Shown: one piece after another, positions 1 through 6,910 of the stretch
Numbering within the stretch: position 1 is the first letter of the stretch
How the letters are laid out: each line of letters opens with the position of its first letter
From: Flavobacteriales bacterium UBA3364
Lineage (GTDB): Bacteria; Bacteroidota; Bacteroidia; Flavobacteriales_F; PHOS-HE28
Length of the DNA stretch: 13,090 nt
Reading direction: 5' to 3'
Assembly: GCA_002360495.1 (NCBI GenBank)
Contig: DEQO01000146.1
Coordinates: 1-13,090 of the forward strand
The notes under the pieces: model-generated
Database searches by the model: none
Told to the model about the DNA's origin: nothing
Seen by the model: the letters and a program-made list of their open reading frames with translations, nothing else
Position numbers and translations under genes: made by a program

Positions 1-965
1 TACGAGCGTTCGCCGATGATCACACCGCGATCCAGGTCCTGCAGCGCGCCGCTCACGATCTCACGTGCGCTTGCCGAACCGCCATCCACCAGTACCGCAA
101 GCGGAATGGTGGCGTCCAACGGCTCGCTCAACGTATTGTACGTCTTGTCCCATTCCGGGATACGGCCCTTGGTCTCCACCACCAGTTGGTTCTTCGGAAC
201 GAACAGGTTGACGATGTTCACGGCTTCCCGCAGAAGACCACCACCATTGCCGCGCAGATCGAGCACCATCTTCTTGGCACCCTGGTCCTTCAACTCCTTC
301 ATCGCATTGCGCACCTCCTGTCCGGCTGTCTGCGTGAAGCTGTTCAGCTTGATGTAACCCACCATGCCCACACTGTCGATCATCCCTTTGTAGGGTACGT
401 CAGGGATCTTGATCTCCTCGCGGGTAAGGGCATGGGTGGTGGGCGCTGCATCGCCTCGCTTGGTGACTATGTTGACCGTACTACCGGCCTGACCTTTGAG
501 CAACTTGCTCACCTCATCGGTCTCCATCCCGGCGATCTTGCGACCGTCCACTTCCACGATCTCATCACCGGCCCAGATCCCCGCCTTCATTGCAGGATAC
601 CCTTCGTACGGTTCACTCACCAGCACATGGTCGTCCTGCCGCTTGATCAGCGCACCGATACCACCGTATTGCCCGGTGGTCATGAAGCGGTAATCCTCCA
701 TGTCGCTCTCCGGGATGTACTGTGTATACGGGTCCAGCGAATTCAGCATCGCATCGATGCCTGTCTTCATCAACTTGCCGGGCTGCGTGTCATCCACGTA
801 GTAGATGTTCAATTCCTTGTACAGCTCGGTGAAGATCTCCAGGTTCTTGCTGATCTCGAAGAAGCTGTCGCCGGCCGAGATGGTGAGTGCTCCACCACCG
901 ACGATCGCACCACCGACGAGCCAGAGCTTCCACTTTGCGGTACTGCGTGCAGTTTGCTTATCCAT
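1..965 (-). CDS. S41 family C-terminal processing peptidase (partial, runs off left edge)
   Basis: A periplasm-facing serine protease of the tail-specific/CtpA type, which cleaves proteins near their C-termini. The frame is open from an ATG at 965 to the left edge (about 321 codons), so the C-terminus is missing. An N-terminal hydrophobic segment (about residues 12-31) should act as signal or anchor. A PDZ domain follows at about residues 105-170, with its peptide-binding loop around YGGIGALI and the AGIWAGDEI segment. The S41 catalytic core has DLRGNGGG at about residues 242-249. In VDGGSASAREIVSG the aligned nucleophile is the second Ser (residue 299). The partner Lys expected about 25 residues later lies just outside the window. 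The third Ser of the usual SASASE motif is Arg here. The start overlaps the yidD stop by 8 bases. The family call is firm; substrates are unknown. Confidence 0.93.
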   Translation of the reverse strand, partial: MDKQTARSTAKWKLWLVGGAIVGGGALTISAGDSFFEISKNLEIFTELYKELNIYYVDDTQPGKLMKTGIDAMLNSLDPYTQYIPESDMEDYRFMTTGQYGGIGALIKRQDDHVLVSEPYEGYPAMKAGIWAGDEIVEVDGRKIAGMETDEVSKLLKGQAGSTVNIVTKRGDAAPTTHALTREEIKIPDVPYKGMIDSVGMVGYIKLNSFTQTAGQEVRNAMKELKDQGAKKMVLDLRGNGGGLLREAVNIVNLFVPKNQLVVETKGRIPEWDKTYNTLSEPLDATIPLAVLVDGGSASAREIVSGALQDLDRGVIIGERS

Positions 966-1200
966 GTTGAGGGGGATCTTGTGGAACGGGGTCGTGACCA
1001 TGACCGCCCCACGGATGACAAGATAGAAAGCGCTTGAGGGTAAGCAGGCCGCCCCGCCATGCGCCGTGCATGCGCAAGGCCTGCAAACCGTATTCCGAAC
1101 AGGAAGGCGTGTACCGGCAGGAGCCCGGTAACAGGGGCGAAAGGACCAACCGGTACAGGTGGACCAACCAGATCAGCGGAAGTGCCAGTACCTTACCCAT
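958..1200 (-). CDS. yidD: YidD, membrane protein insertion efficiency factor
   Basis: An 80-residue protein of the YidD family, which lies at the inner membrane and helps YidC insert membrane proteins. It has a hydrophobic N-terminal stretch (about residues 4-24, LALPLIWLVHLYRLVLSPLL) followed by the diagnostic Cys-containing core CRYTPSCSEYGLQAL (residues 28-42). The family tail motif GGHGHDPVP is at about 65-73. Its length is normal for the family. The ATG at 1200 overlaps the end of rnpA by 8 bases, and its TAA lies inside the start of the S41 peptidase gene. Neighbouring rnpA and yidD are seen in many bacteria, which supports the call. Confidence 0.95.
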   Translation of the reverse strand: MGKVLALPLIWLVHLYRLVLSPLLPGSCRYTPSCSEYGLQALRMHGAWRGGLLTLKRFLSCHPWGGHGHDPVPQDPPQHG

Positions 1201-1576
1201 GCCTTTCCAACCAACGGTCCAACGACCGTGATATTTTCAACTGGGTATCGGCCAACGTAAGGGGCGTCCTGCCTTGGTAGATGAACAACCAGGCGCATTG
1301 CTTGCCCGATGTCTTCAACCGTTCATGATACGCCTGCTTGTTCAACCGGTAGGCTTCACGCAGCAGGCGCCGCATGCGATTGCGCTGAACGGCCAGCTTC
1401 ATGTACCGCTTCGGGATGGCGAAAGCCACTTGGGCCGGGGCGGTAGTGGGCAATTCCATCAGTTTGCCTACAAGCTTCAGGGGCGGTTCGAACACGGAAC
1501 GGCCGGTGGTGGCCACCTCATGGATGCGCAGCCTGCCGGTAAGCCGTTCGTGTTTGCGGAAGGTAGCGCGTTCCAT
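1193..1576 (-). CDS. rnpA: Ribonuclease P protein component
   Basis: The small basic protein subunit of RNase P, which helps the catalytic RNA bind pre-tRNA and mature its 5' end. The protein has 127 residues, within the family's usual range. The signature RNR segment AVQRNRMRRLLREAYR is at residues 62-77, with RNR at 65-67. FAIPKRYMKLA before it corresponds to the conserved FSVSKK-type strand. The N-terminal FRKHERLTG is the usual opening strand. The ATG at 1576 is 53 bases below the hemD stop, and the stop codon sits within the yidD start. As is common in Bacteroidota, no rpmH is next to it. The call is secure. Confidence 0.95.
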   Translation of the reverse strand: MERATFRKHERLTGRLRIHEVATTGRSVFEPPLKLVGKLMELPTTAPAQVAFAIPKRYMKLAVQRNRMRRLLREAYRLNKQAYHERLKTSGKQCAWLFIYQGRTPLTLADTQLKISRSLDRWLERHG

Positions 1577-1629
1577 TGGCCCGTGTCAGGGGATCCGCCA
1601 CGGACGGTTCACGGCGTGACGCACCGACC

Positions 1630-2379
1630 TTATTTCTTCTTCGCCTCGCGCTTGATGAAAAGCTCGATGGCGCCGGTCATGCTGGGTGCTTCCGGCAACG
1701 GCGCTTCAAGGTCGAGCCGGAATCCATTGTCGCGCACGGCCTTGGAGGTCGTTGGACCGAACGCAGCGATGAAGACCCCGTTCTGCTTGAACTTCGGGAA
1801 GTTCTTCTTCAGGCTCTCGATGCCGCCCGGGCTGAAGAACACGAGCATGTCGTACTTCAGGTCCTTGATGTCGCTGAGATCACTTGCCACCGTGCGGTAG
1901 AACACGGCATTGGTGTACTGCACATTGGCCTTGTCGAGCAATTCCGGGATCTCACCTTTCTGGATGTCGCTGCATGGCACCAGGAACTTCTCGTCCTTGT
2001 GCTTCTTGATCACGTCCATCAGATCGCCGAAGGTCTGCTTGCCGATGAACACCTTGCGCTTGCGGTACACGATGTACTTCTGCACGTAGTAGGCTACACT
2101 CTCGCTGACGCAGAAGTACTTCATGCTCTCAGGGACCGTGAGCCGCAGTTCCTTGCACATGCGGAAAAAGTGGTCCACTGCGTTGCGGCTCGTGAGCACG
2201 ATCGCCGTATGGTCCAGCACGTTCACCCGTTCCTGGCGGAAATCCTGCGCAGGGACGGCCTCCACTTTGATGAACGGACGGAAGTCGATCTTCAGCGCGA
2301 ACTTCTTCGCCAACTCGTGGTACGGCGATTTCTCGTCCGTTGGCGCAGGCTGGGAAACAAGAATTGTCTTGATCTTCAA
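1630..2379 (-). CDS. hemD: Uroporphyrinogen-III synthase (TTG start)
   Basis: HemD closes and rearranges hydroxymethylbilane to uroporphyrinogen III, the branch point to heme, siroheme and cobalamin. The 249-residue protein has the two-lobed HemD pattern: an N-terminal ILVSQPAP strand, a TAIVLTSRNAVDHFF segment (about residues 59-73), a second half with DMLVFFSPGGIESL (about 177-190) and FIAAFGPTTSKAV (about 203-215). I see no in-frame ATG at the front before an in-frame stop upstream. The codon at 2379 is TTG, and starting there gives MKIKTILVSQP, the N-terminus I know from Bacteroidota HemD proteins, so TTG is the likely start. It begins 11 bases after the DUF4271 stop. HemD sequences diverge widely, but the context supports the call. 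Confidence 0.9.
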   Translation of the reverse strand: MKIKTILVSQPAPTDEKSPYHELAKKFALKIDFRPFIKVEAVPAQDFRQERVNVLDHTAIVLTSRNAVDHFFRMCKELRLTVPESMKYFCVSESVAYYVQKYIVYRKRKVFIGKQTFGDLMDVIKKHKDEKFLVPCSDIQKGEIPELLDKANVQYTNAVFYRTVASDLSDIKDLKYDMLVFFSPGGIESLKKNFPKFKQNGVFIAAFGPTTSKAVRDNGFRLDLEAPLPEAPSMTGAIELFIKREAKKK

Positions 2380-2390
2380 GGCCGATCGGC

Positions 2391-3074
2391 TTAGGAGTGG
2401 AAAAGCGGTGAAGAAGTGCTACGCCAATGGTCTATGACCAACAGGACCGGTAAGAGTTCGGCGGCGCAAAAGTAAAGAATAATGTAGCGGAGCGGGACCC
2501 CCTCACCCATCCCAATCCAGGCGCCCCTGAGCCACCGGTACAGGAGCAGGAGCACGAGCATCACCACCCCGGCCAGGATCAGGCCCGGCCGCCATGCGGT
2601 TCGGTAGGCTATCAGGACCACCAAAGGCAGCATCACCATGCCGGTAAGGATGAAGATCAAGAAGCCCGTGTAGAGGTATTCCTCCAGTCCAGCGGAAGCC
2701 CTCGTAAGCGCACCAACGGTACGCAGGACGAGGTAGTGGGCCAGGATGATCCCTGCCACCAGCCCGACCAAAGAAGGAAATACCGGTGCGATACCGCGCA
2801 CCGTGAGCGCCTGCCAGCCGAAAAGCGCCAGCACACCTGTAGCTACCAGCAACAACCCCAGGAAAGCACGGTCCTGCAGGTCCATCTCCTCCCGCAAGGC
2901 TTGCCTGCCCAACCGCATGCGGAACATGGATTGCCCCAGTAACCGCCACTTACGCGGGGAGCTCATGTTGATCAGGGCCATGAGGAACACCACGACCAGC
3001 AGCACCACGGTGACCCATTCCGCACTGAGTGGATCGGTGGCGCGCATATGGTCCGATACGGTGCCCTGTTCCAT
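2391..3074 (-). CDS. DUF4271 multi-pass membrane protein
   Basis: A 227-residue inner-membrane protein of unknown function. I count about six hydrophobic segments at roughly residues 19-38, 70-90, 98-118, 132-155, 160-178 and 193-213. The C-terminal block RYIILYFCAAELLPVLLVI matches the conserved YKILYLCALEILP-type ending of DUF4271 as I recall it, and DUF4271 genes characteristically sit next to hemD in Bacteroidota, as here. I chose the ATG at 3074; an in-frame TTG three codons upstream (3083) is less likely. A promoter-like TACTTTCG lies 23 bases before the ATG. It is probably the first gene of the leftward operon. No catalytic motif is visible. The family call rests on motif recall plus synteny. 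Confidence 0.85.
   Translation of the reverse strand: MEQGTVSDHMRATDPLSAEWVTVVLLVVVFLMALINMSSPRKWRLLGQSMFRMRLGRQALREEMDLQDRAFLGLLLVATGVLALFGWQALTVRGIAPVFPSLVGLVAGIILAHYLVLRTVGALTRASAGLEEYLYTGFLIFILTGMVMLPLVVLIAYRTAWRPGLILAGVVMLVLLLLYRWLRGAWIGMGEGVPLRYIILYFCAAELLPVLLVIDHWRSTSSPLFHS
2467..2474 (-). promoter_or_regulatory. Possible internal -7 box ahead of hemD (TACTTTTG)
   Basis: The minus strand carries TACTTTTGCGCC, an exact match to the Bacteroidota -7 consensus TAnnTTTG, about 88 bases before the hemD start. It lies inside the 3' end of the DUF4271 coding region, where the same bases encode YFCA of a conserved motif, so the match may be coding coincidence. No convincing -33 TTTG is at the right distance. 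Confidence 0.25.
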
Positions 3075-3096
3075 ACTTATCAACCCCTTCCAGCCG

Positions 3097-3104
3097 CGAA
3101 AGTA
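3097..3104 (-). promoter_or_regulatory. Possible -7 box for the DUF4271-hemD-rnpA-yidD-S41 operon (TACTTTCG)
   Basis: The minus strand has TACTTTCG ending 22 bases before the DUF4271 ATG, one base from the TAnnTTTG consensus. It is in the divergent region shared with the acyl-CoA dehydrogenase gene. No clear -33 element was found, so this is a weak call. Confidence 0.35.
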
Positions 3105-3140
3105 GACGGCCGAAGCCCGCCCCTACGCACCACCCTTGCC

Positions 3141-3148
3141 TACTTTTG
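3141..3148 (+). promoter_or_regulatory. -7 promoter box of the acyl-CoA dehydrogenase gene (TACTTTTG)
   Basis: TACTTTTGCACC is an exact TAnnTTTG match in intergenic DNA, 63 bases before the ATG at 3212. It faces the opposite way from the box at 3097-3104, so the two would form a short divergent promoter region. I see no clean TTTG at the usual -33 spacing. Confidence 0.5.
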
Positions 3149-3211
3149 CACCGCGAAAGCCGGAACACCGGTATCCATCAACGTCACCCAAGCCGACCCC
3201 GGCCAACCAGC

Positions 3212-4441
3212 ATGAGCACAACCTCCGCCACGGCAACACAAGCCTCATCCAAGAAAAGCGCGACCGACCAGTTCCAGGCCCACGACCACTACCTGGTCGA
3301 CGAGTTGCTCACCGAGGAGCAGAAACTGATCCGCGATACGGCGCGAAAGCATGTGAGCAAGCACCTGAAGCCGATCATCGAAGAGCGGTTCGAGAAGGCG
3401 GAGTTCAGCAAGGACATCATCCCGGGCCTGGCCGATATCGGTGCGTTCGGTCCGTTCGTTCCGGCGGAATACGGCGGCCCCGGCCTGGACCAGATCAGTT
3501 ACGGCCTGATCATGCAGGAGATCGAACGCGTGGACAGCGGCCTACGCAGCCTCTGCAGCGTGCAGGGCTCCCTGGCCATGTACCCGATCTGGAAATACGG
3601 CAGCGAAGAGCAGAAGAAGAAGTGGCTGCCGGACATGGTGCAGGGCAAGAAGATCGGCTGCTTCGGCCTCACCGAACCCGACCACGGTAGCAATCCCGGC
3701 GGCATGGTCACCACGTTCCAGGACAAAGGCGACCACTACCTGCTGAACGGCGCCAAGATGTGGATCAGCAATTCGCCGTTCGCCGACCTCGCGATCGTAT
3801 GGGCGAAGGCCGAGAACACCGAAGGCCGCATACACGGGCTCATCGTGGAGCGCGGCATGGAGGGCTTCACCACGCCGACCACACACGGCAAGCTATCGTT
3901 GCGTGCCAGTCCGACGGGGGAACTCGTGTTCGACAATGTGAAGGTGCCCAAGGGGAACCTGCTCCCGAACAAGAGCGGACTAGGCGCGCCGCTGGGCTGC
4001 CTGGACAGCGCGCGCTACGGCATCGCCTGGGGCACGCTCGGTGTGGCCATGGAGTGCTACGATACTGCCTTGCGGTACAGCAAGCAGCGCATGCAGTTCG
4101 GCCGTCCCATCGGCGGGTTCCAGCTCACACAGAAGAAGCTGGCCGAGATGATCACGGAGATCACGAAGGCACAGTTGCTCACCTGGCGCCTGGGCGTGCT
4201 GCGCAGCGAAGGGCGCGCCAGCACACAACAGATCAGCATGGCGAAGCGCAACAATGTACACCTCGCGCTGACCGTCGCCAGAGAAGCGCGCCAGATCCTG
4301 GGCGGCATGGGCATCACCAACGAGTACCCGATCATGCGCCACATGATGAACCTCGAAAGTGTTGTGACCTACGAAGGCACCCATGACATCCACCTGCTCA
4401 TCACCGGCGCAGAGGTGACCGGGTTGGCGGCTTTCAAATAA
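3212..4441 (+). CDS. gcdH: Glutaryl-CoA dehydrogenase-like acyl-CoA dehydrogenase
   Basis: A FAD-dependent cytoplasmic acyl-CoA dehydrogenase of 409 residues. It most resembles glutaryl-CoA dehydrogenase, which oxidises and decarboxylates glutaryl-CoA to crotonyl-CoA in lysine and tryptophan breakdown. Segments very close to human GCDH by recall: ERVDSGLRS (R112 and S113 match the substrate-binding Arg94-Ser95), YGSEEQKKKWLP, GCFGLTEPDHGS, WISNSPFADL, SARYGIAWGTLG, RMQFGRPI and TYEGTHDIHLLITG with the catalytic base Glu388 (Glu370 in GCDH). I chose the ATG at 3212; the longer in-frame extension to 3029 runs through the promoter and is not family-like. It stands alone, divergent from the membrane-protein operon and convergent with the small gene at 4463. 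Substrate is inferred from the conserved Arg and active-site context. Confidence 0.9.
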   Translation: MSTTSATATQASSKKSATDQFQAHDHYLVDELLTEEQKLIRDTARKHVSKHLKPIIEERFEKAEFSKDIIPGLADIGAFGPFVPAEYGGPGLDQISYGLIMQEIERVDSGLRSLCSVQGSLAMYPIWKYGSEEQKKKWLPDMVQGKKIGCFGLTEPDHGSNPGGMVTTFQDKGDHYLLNGAKMWISNSPFADLAIVWAKAENTEGRIHGLIVERGMEGFTTPTTHGKLSLRASPTGELVFDNVKVPKGNLLPNKSGLGAPLGCLDSARYGIAWGTLGVAMECYDTALRYSKQRMQFGRPIGGFQLTQKKLAEMITEITKAQLLTWRLGVLRSEGRASTQQISMAKRNNVHLALTVAREARQILGGMGITNEYPIMRHMMNLESVVTYEGTHDIHLLITGAEVTGLAAFK

Positions 4442-4462
4442 AGGCGAGTAAAACCCGGGCTC

Positions 4463-4876
4463 CTACTCGTACGCACCTGTCGCCAGGGCTTCGTTCAACC
4501 ACTCCCTGGCTTCTTCTTCACCATCGAAGACGCGCACTTCGAACGCCTGTGCGTAATAGCGGAAGTAGAACTTGGTGACGGCGCTCTGTGCGGCCGTTTG
4601 TGTTACGACCGCAAGGGCGATGATGCAACGCTCGTTGCTTTCCGTCCGGAAGTGGTCGACATTGGCTGAGGAGGGGTCCACCGGGAGGTCCGCCGGGAGC
4701 ACTATCATCACGACGCAGGGTATGCCGCCGGACACTTTCTTCCGCCCCAAGCGGTTGCGTTCGATGGCGGCTGTGCCGTAGTGACCATCGCTGCGAAAGC
4801 GCTGCTCGATGAAGCGTGGTGCGACCAAGGTGATGTCCGCTGTGTCGGTCGAAACAGACCGGCCAGGCGGGTTCAC
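4463..4876 (-). CDS. Small STAS/SpoIIAA-like protein, paralogue A (GTG start)
   Basis: A 137-residue soluble protein, clearly paralogous to the product of the next minus-strand gene (5053-5472). Shared blocks are LVAP-FIEQRF, VDHF, ALAVV, and a tail of AR-WL after an acidic D-E-E segment. The pattern recalls a small Bacteroidota family with a STAS/SpoIIAA-like fold (I believe catalogued as DUF7793), in which a predicted beta-alpha core ends in a F-x-x-EEEAxxWL helix. Function is unknown. The first codon is GTG at 4876; it gives exactly the same 22-residue lead up to the shared LVAP-F block as the paralogue's ATG, which supports it. The stop lies 21 bases from the convergent dehydrogenase stop. 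No signal peptide or membrane segment is visible. Confidence 0.8.
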   Translation of the reverse strand: MNPPGRSVSTDTADITLVAPRFIEQRFRSDGHYGTAAIERNRLGRKKVSGGIPCVVMIVLPADLPVDPSSANVDHFRTESNERCIIALAVVTQTAAQSAVTKFYFRYYAQAFEVRVFDGEEEAREWLNEALATGAYE

Positions 4877-5052
4877 CGGGCAATGGAAATTCGTTCGACC
4901 GCGATCGATGTGTTGCGCATGGTGGTGGGCCGACGCGGTTATCGACCGGCCAGCAACGCTAGAACGGAAAGGGCCTGATGCGGTTGCCTCCGCAGCGCTC
5001 CGGAGATATCATCATCGCTCGCGTGGAGAAGGGCATGATGACCCTGACGCGA

Positions 5053-5472
5053 TCACATTCGCTCGCTCTCTATCTCCTCCATTTGCTGCTGCAACCATAG
5101 CCGAGCGTCATCCTCGTTGTCCATCACCTTCGTACGGAACACCTGCGGGAAATAGGAGAAGAAGAGCTTCGCCACCATCTCCATCATGTTGTCCTGTACG
5201 ACAACGGCCAGCGCCTGCAATGTGTCCGATCCGCGCTCCGGCGCAAAATGGTCCACTGTGGTGACACCCACGTCGAAATCCATGTCCTTCGGGATCACGC
5301 TGAGCATGACGCAGGTGGTACCTCCGGCCAACTGTATCCGGGCCTTCTTGTTCTCCGCGAATCCCGCGAGATCGATGCGCGCGCCCACCCGGAACCGTTG
5401 CTCAATGAAACCCGGAGCTACCAGGCTCATCGTGGCGATACGCGTCTCGATGGTGCGGGGAAAGTGGGACAT
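5053..5472 (-). CDS. Small STAS/SpoIIAA-like protein, paralogue B
   Basis: A 139-residue soluble protein, paralogue of the gene at 4463-4876. It has the same architecture: LVAPGFIEQRFRVGARIDL at the front, a central CVMLSVIPKDMDFD strand, VDHF, QALAVVVQDNMMEMVAKLFF and the C-terminal DNEDDARLWLQQQ. The resemblance to STAS/SpoIIAA-like small proteins of Bacteroidota is better here than in paralogue A, notably G-x-R-I-D-L near the front. ATG at 5472. A near-consensus -7 box (TATCTTTCG) sits just 7 bases upstream, so the mRNA may be almost leaderless. A gap of 176 bases separates it from paralogue A. Function unknown; a partner-binding or signalling role is only an inference from the fold. Confidence 0.85.
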   Translation of the reverse strand: MSHFPRTIETRIATMSLVAPGFIEQRFRVGARIDLAGFAENKKARIQLAGGTTCVMLSVIPKDMDFDVGVTTVDHFAPERGSDTLQALAVVVQDNMMEMVAKLFFSYFPQVFRTKVMDNEDDARLWLQQQMEEIESERM

Positions 5473-5479
5473 TGCGTAA

Positions 5480-5488
5480 CGAAAGATA
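5480..5488 (-). promoter_or_regulatory. Possible -7 box of paralogue B (TATCTTTCG)
   Basis: The minus strand has TATCTTTCG 7 bases before the ATG at 5472, one base from TAnnTTTG and the same TTTCG variant as ahead of DUF4271. If used, the transcript would start almost at the start codon. No clear -33 box was identified. Confidence 0.3.
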
Positions 5489-5576
5489 GGCCATTGAGGA
5501 GCGAAAGGGAAGGATCTCGTTCCGGGCGATCGAACCTTTCGGAAGTGATCATGTCCAACCGTATCCCATCACACCA

Positions 5577-6797
5577 ATGATCAAACAACTGCCCATTCTG
5601 CTCGCTTGCGCAACCACATCGCTCTTCGGCCAGGGCCCTGCGGTCACCAGCTGGATCGTCAATCCCGGGTCGGATACAGGATACAACGGCATCCTCTCCA
5701 ATGTGCTGGAAGTGAACTATACATCGACCGACGCCTATGTGAGCTGTACCTGCGTCCCCGGTTACGACATCGGTCCGTGGGCGGGCAATCCGAACACGCC
5801 AGCGAACCAGGACTTCACCTTCAAGATCACACGGACACCACAGCAGAACACCGGCGCACCGGTGAACGCCGGTCTCGGCCATATTGGTGTCTGGCGAAAC
5901 GGGGTCAGTATCTTCAACGCGAAGGACGGCATGAGCTACAACAACCAGGGCATCTGGAACCGTGATGCACTGGTGTTCGAGGGGAGCAGTTTCGACGCCT
6001 GTCTGGGCCACCCCGCACCGAACGGAGAATACCACCACCACGTGAGCCCGAACTGTCTGTACGTCCACACGAACGATGAAGTGCATTCGGACCTGATCGG
6101 CTTCGCCTTCGATGGCTTCCCGGTCTATGGTGCTTTCGGTTCCGCCAATGCCGACGGGACCGGTGCGATCGCACGGATGCGATCGAGCTACCGGCTGCGC
6201 GACATCACCGAGCGTACCACCCTGCCGAATGGAACGGTACTCGCCACAGGGCAATATGGACCTGCCATCGGTGGTCAATACCCTTTGGGTGCCTTCATCG
6301 AGGACTATGAATTCGTCAACGGCTTCGGTGACCTCGACGCGCACAACGGACGCACTTGCGTGACACCGGACTACCCGGATGGCATCTACGCCTATTTCGT
6401 CACACTGGACGAACATTTGGAACCGGCCTATCCGTACACCATCGGACCCACCTACTTTGGAACGGTGCAGCCCGGAAATACCGGACCACAGAGCGGTCAT
6501 AACACCATCCCGGGCAACGCCGTGCTGTTCGACCCGAACACGGGCATAACGGACGCGTTCGACCGGGCCTTGATGATGTACCCTGTGCCGAGCGATGGCG
6601 AATTGACCATCCGAGCGGACGGTTCCGCATTGAGCACTGTAGAGGTCTTCGATGCCCAAGGCCGTACCGTGGCATTCCATCGTGTAGCAGGCACGATGGC
6701 CGTGGTCGAGGCCCGCGCTTTGCTGGCGGGCGTGTACCGTGCCCGGATCACGAGCGTCGACGGGGATATCACGACCCGCACATTCGTACGCCGCTAG
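5577..6797 (+). CDS. Secreted YHYH-domain protein with T9SS sorting domain
   Basis: A 406-residue exported protein. Residues 1-19 form a signal peptide (MIKQLPILLACATTSLFGQ). The body is a YHYH domain, a family named for its motif and of unknown function. Visible family features are GEYHHHVSPNC (Tyr152, His153-155), GFAFDGFPVYG (Asp179-Gly185), DLDAHNGRT (about 252-260) and PDGIYAYFVT (about 266-275). The His cluster suggests metal binding, which is inference. From about residue 333 a T9SS type A sorting domain follows (MYPVPSDGELTI to GVYRARITSVDG), which would direct the protein across the outer membrane to the surface or medium. The ATG at 5577 overlaps the stop of a 9-codon upstream ORF. 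It is followed by the SGNH gene with its own promoter. Confidence 0.92.
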   Translation: MIKQLPILLACATTSLFGQGPAVTSWIVNPGSDTGYNGILSNVLEVNYTSTDAYVSCTCVPGYDIGPWAGNPNTPANQDFTFKITRTPQQNTGAPVNAGLGHIGVWRNGVSIFNAKDGMSYNNQGIWNRDALVFEGSSFDACLGHPAPNGEYHHHVSPNCLYVHTNDEVHSDLIGFAFDGFPVYGAFGSANADGTGAIARMRSSYRLRDITERTTLPNGTVLATGQYGPAIGGQYPLGAFIEDYEFVNGFGDLDAHNGRTCVTPDYPDGIYAYFVTLDEHLEPAYPYTIGPTYFGTVQPGNTGPQSGHNTIPGNAVLFDPNTGITDAFDRALMMYPVPSDGELTIRADGSALSTVEVFDAQGRTVAFHRVAGTMAVVEARALLAGVYRARITSVDGDITTRTFVRR

Positions 6798-6800
6798 CGC

Positions 6801-6834
6801 TTTGCAGGCGGTGCGACGCACGCGGATACATTTG
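6801..6834 (+). promoter_or_regulatory. Bacteroidota-type promoter of the SGNH gene (TTTG-N22-TACATTTG)
   Basis: TTTG at 6801-6804 and TACATTTG at 6827-6834 match the Bacteroidota -33 and -7 elements with a 22-base spacer, inside the known 17-23 range. It starts 3 bases after the YHYH stop codon and would give a leader of about 70 bases before the ATG at 6911. It is the best complete promoter in the window. Confidence 0.55.
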
Positions 6835-6910
6835 CGACACCACCGCGTCATGCGAAGCAACCCAATGCATCGACACGGCGTAGAACCGGGCTTATCCCAG
6901 AGGTGAACAC

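Noticed and set aside
186..1037. 283-codon plus-strand frame at the left end
   Set aside because: Antisense to the S41 peptidase, whose PDZ and catalytic motifs are clear on the minus strand.
4445..4469. Inverted repeat CGAGTA/TACTCG between the convergent genes
   Set aside because: Only six pairs, a 13-base loop and no T-run on either strand; too weak to call a terminator.
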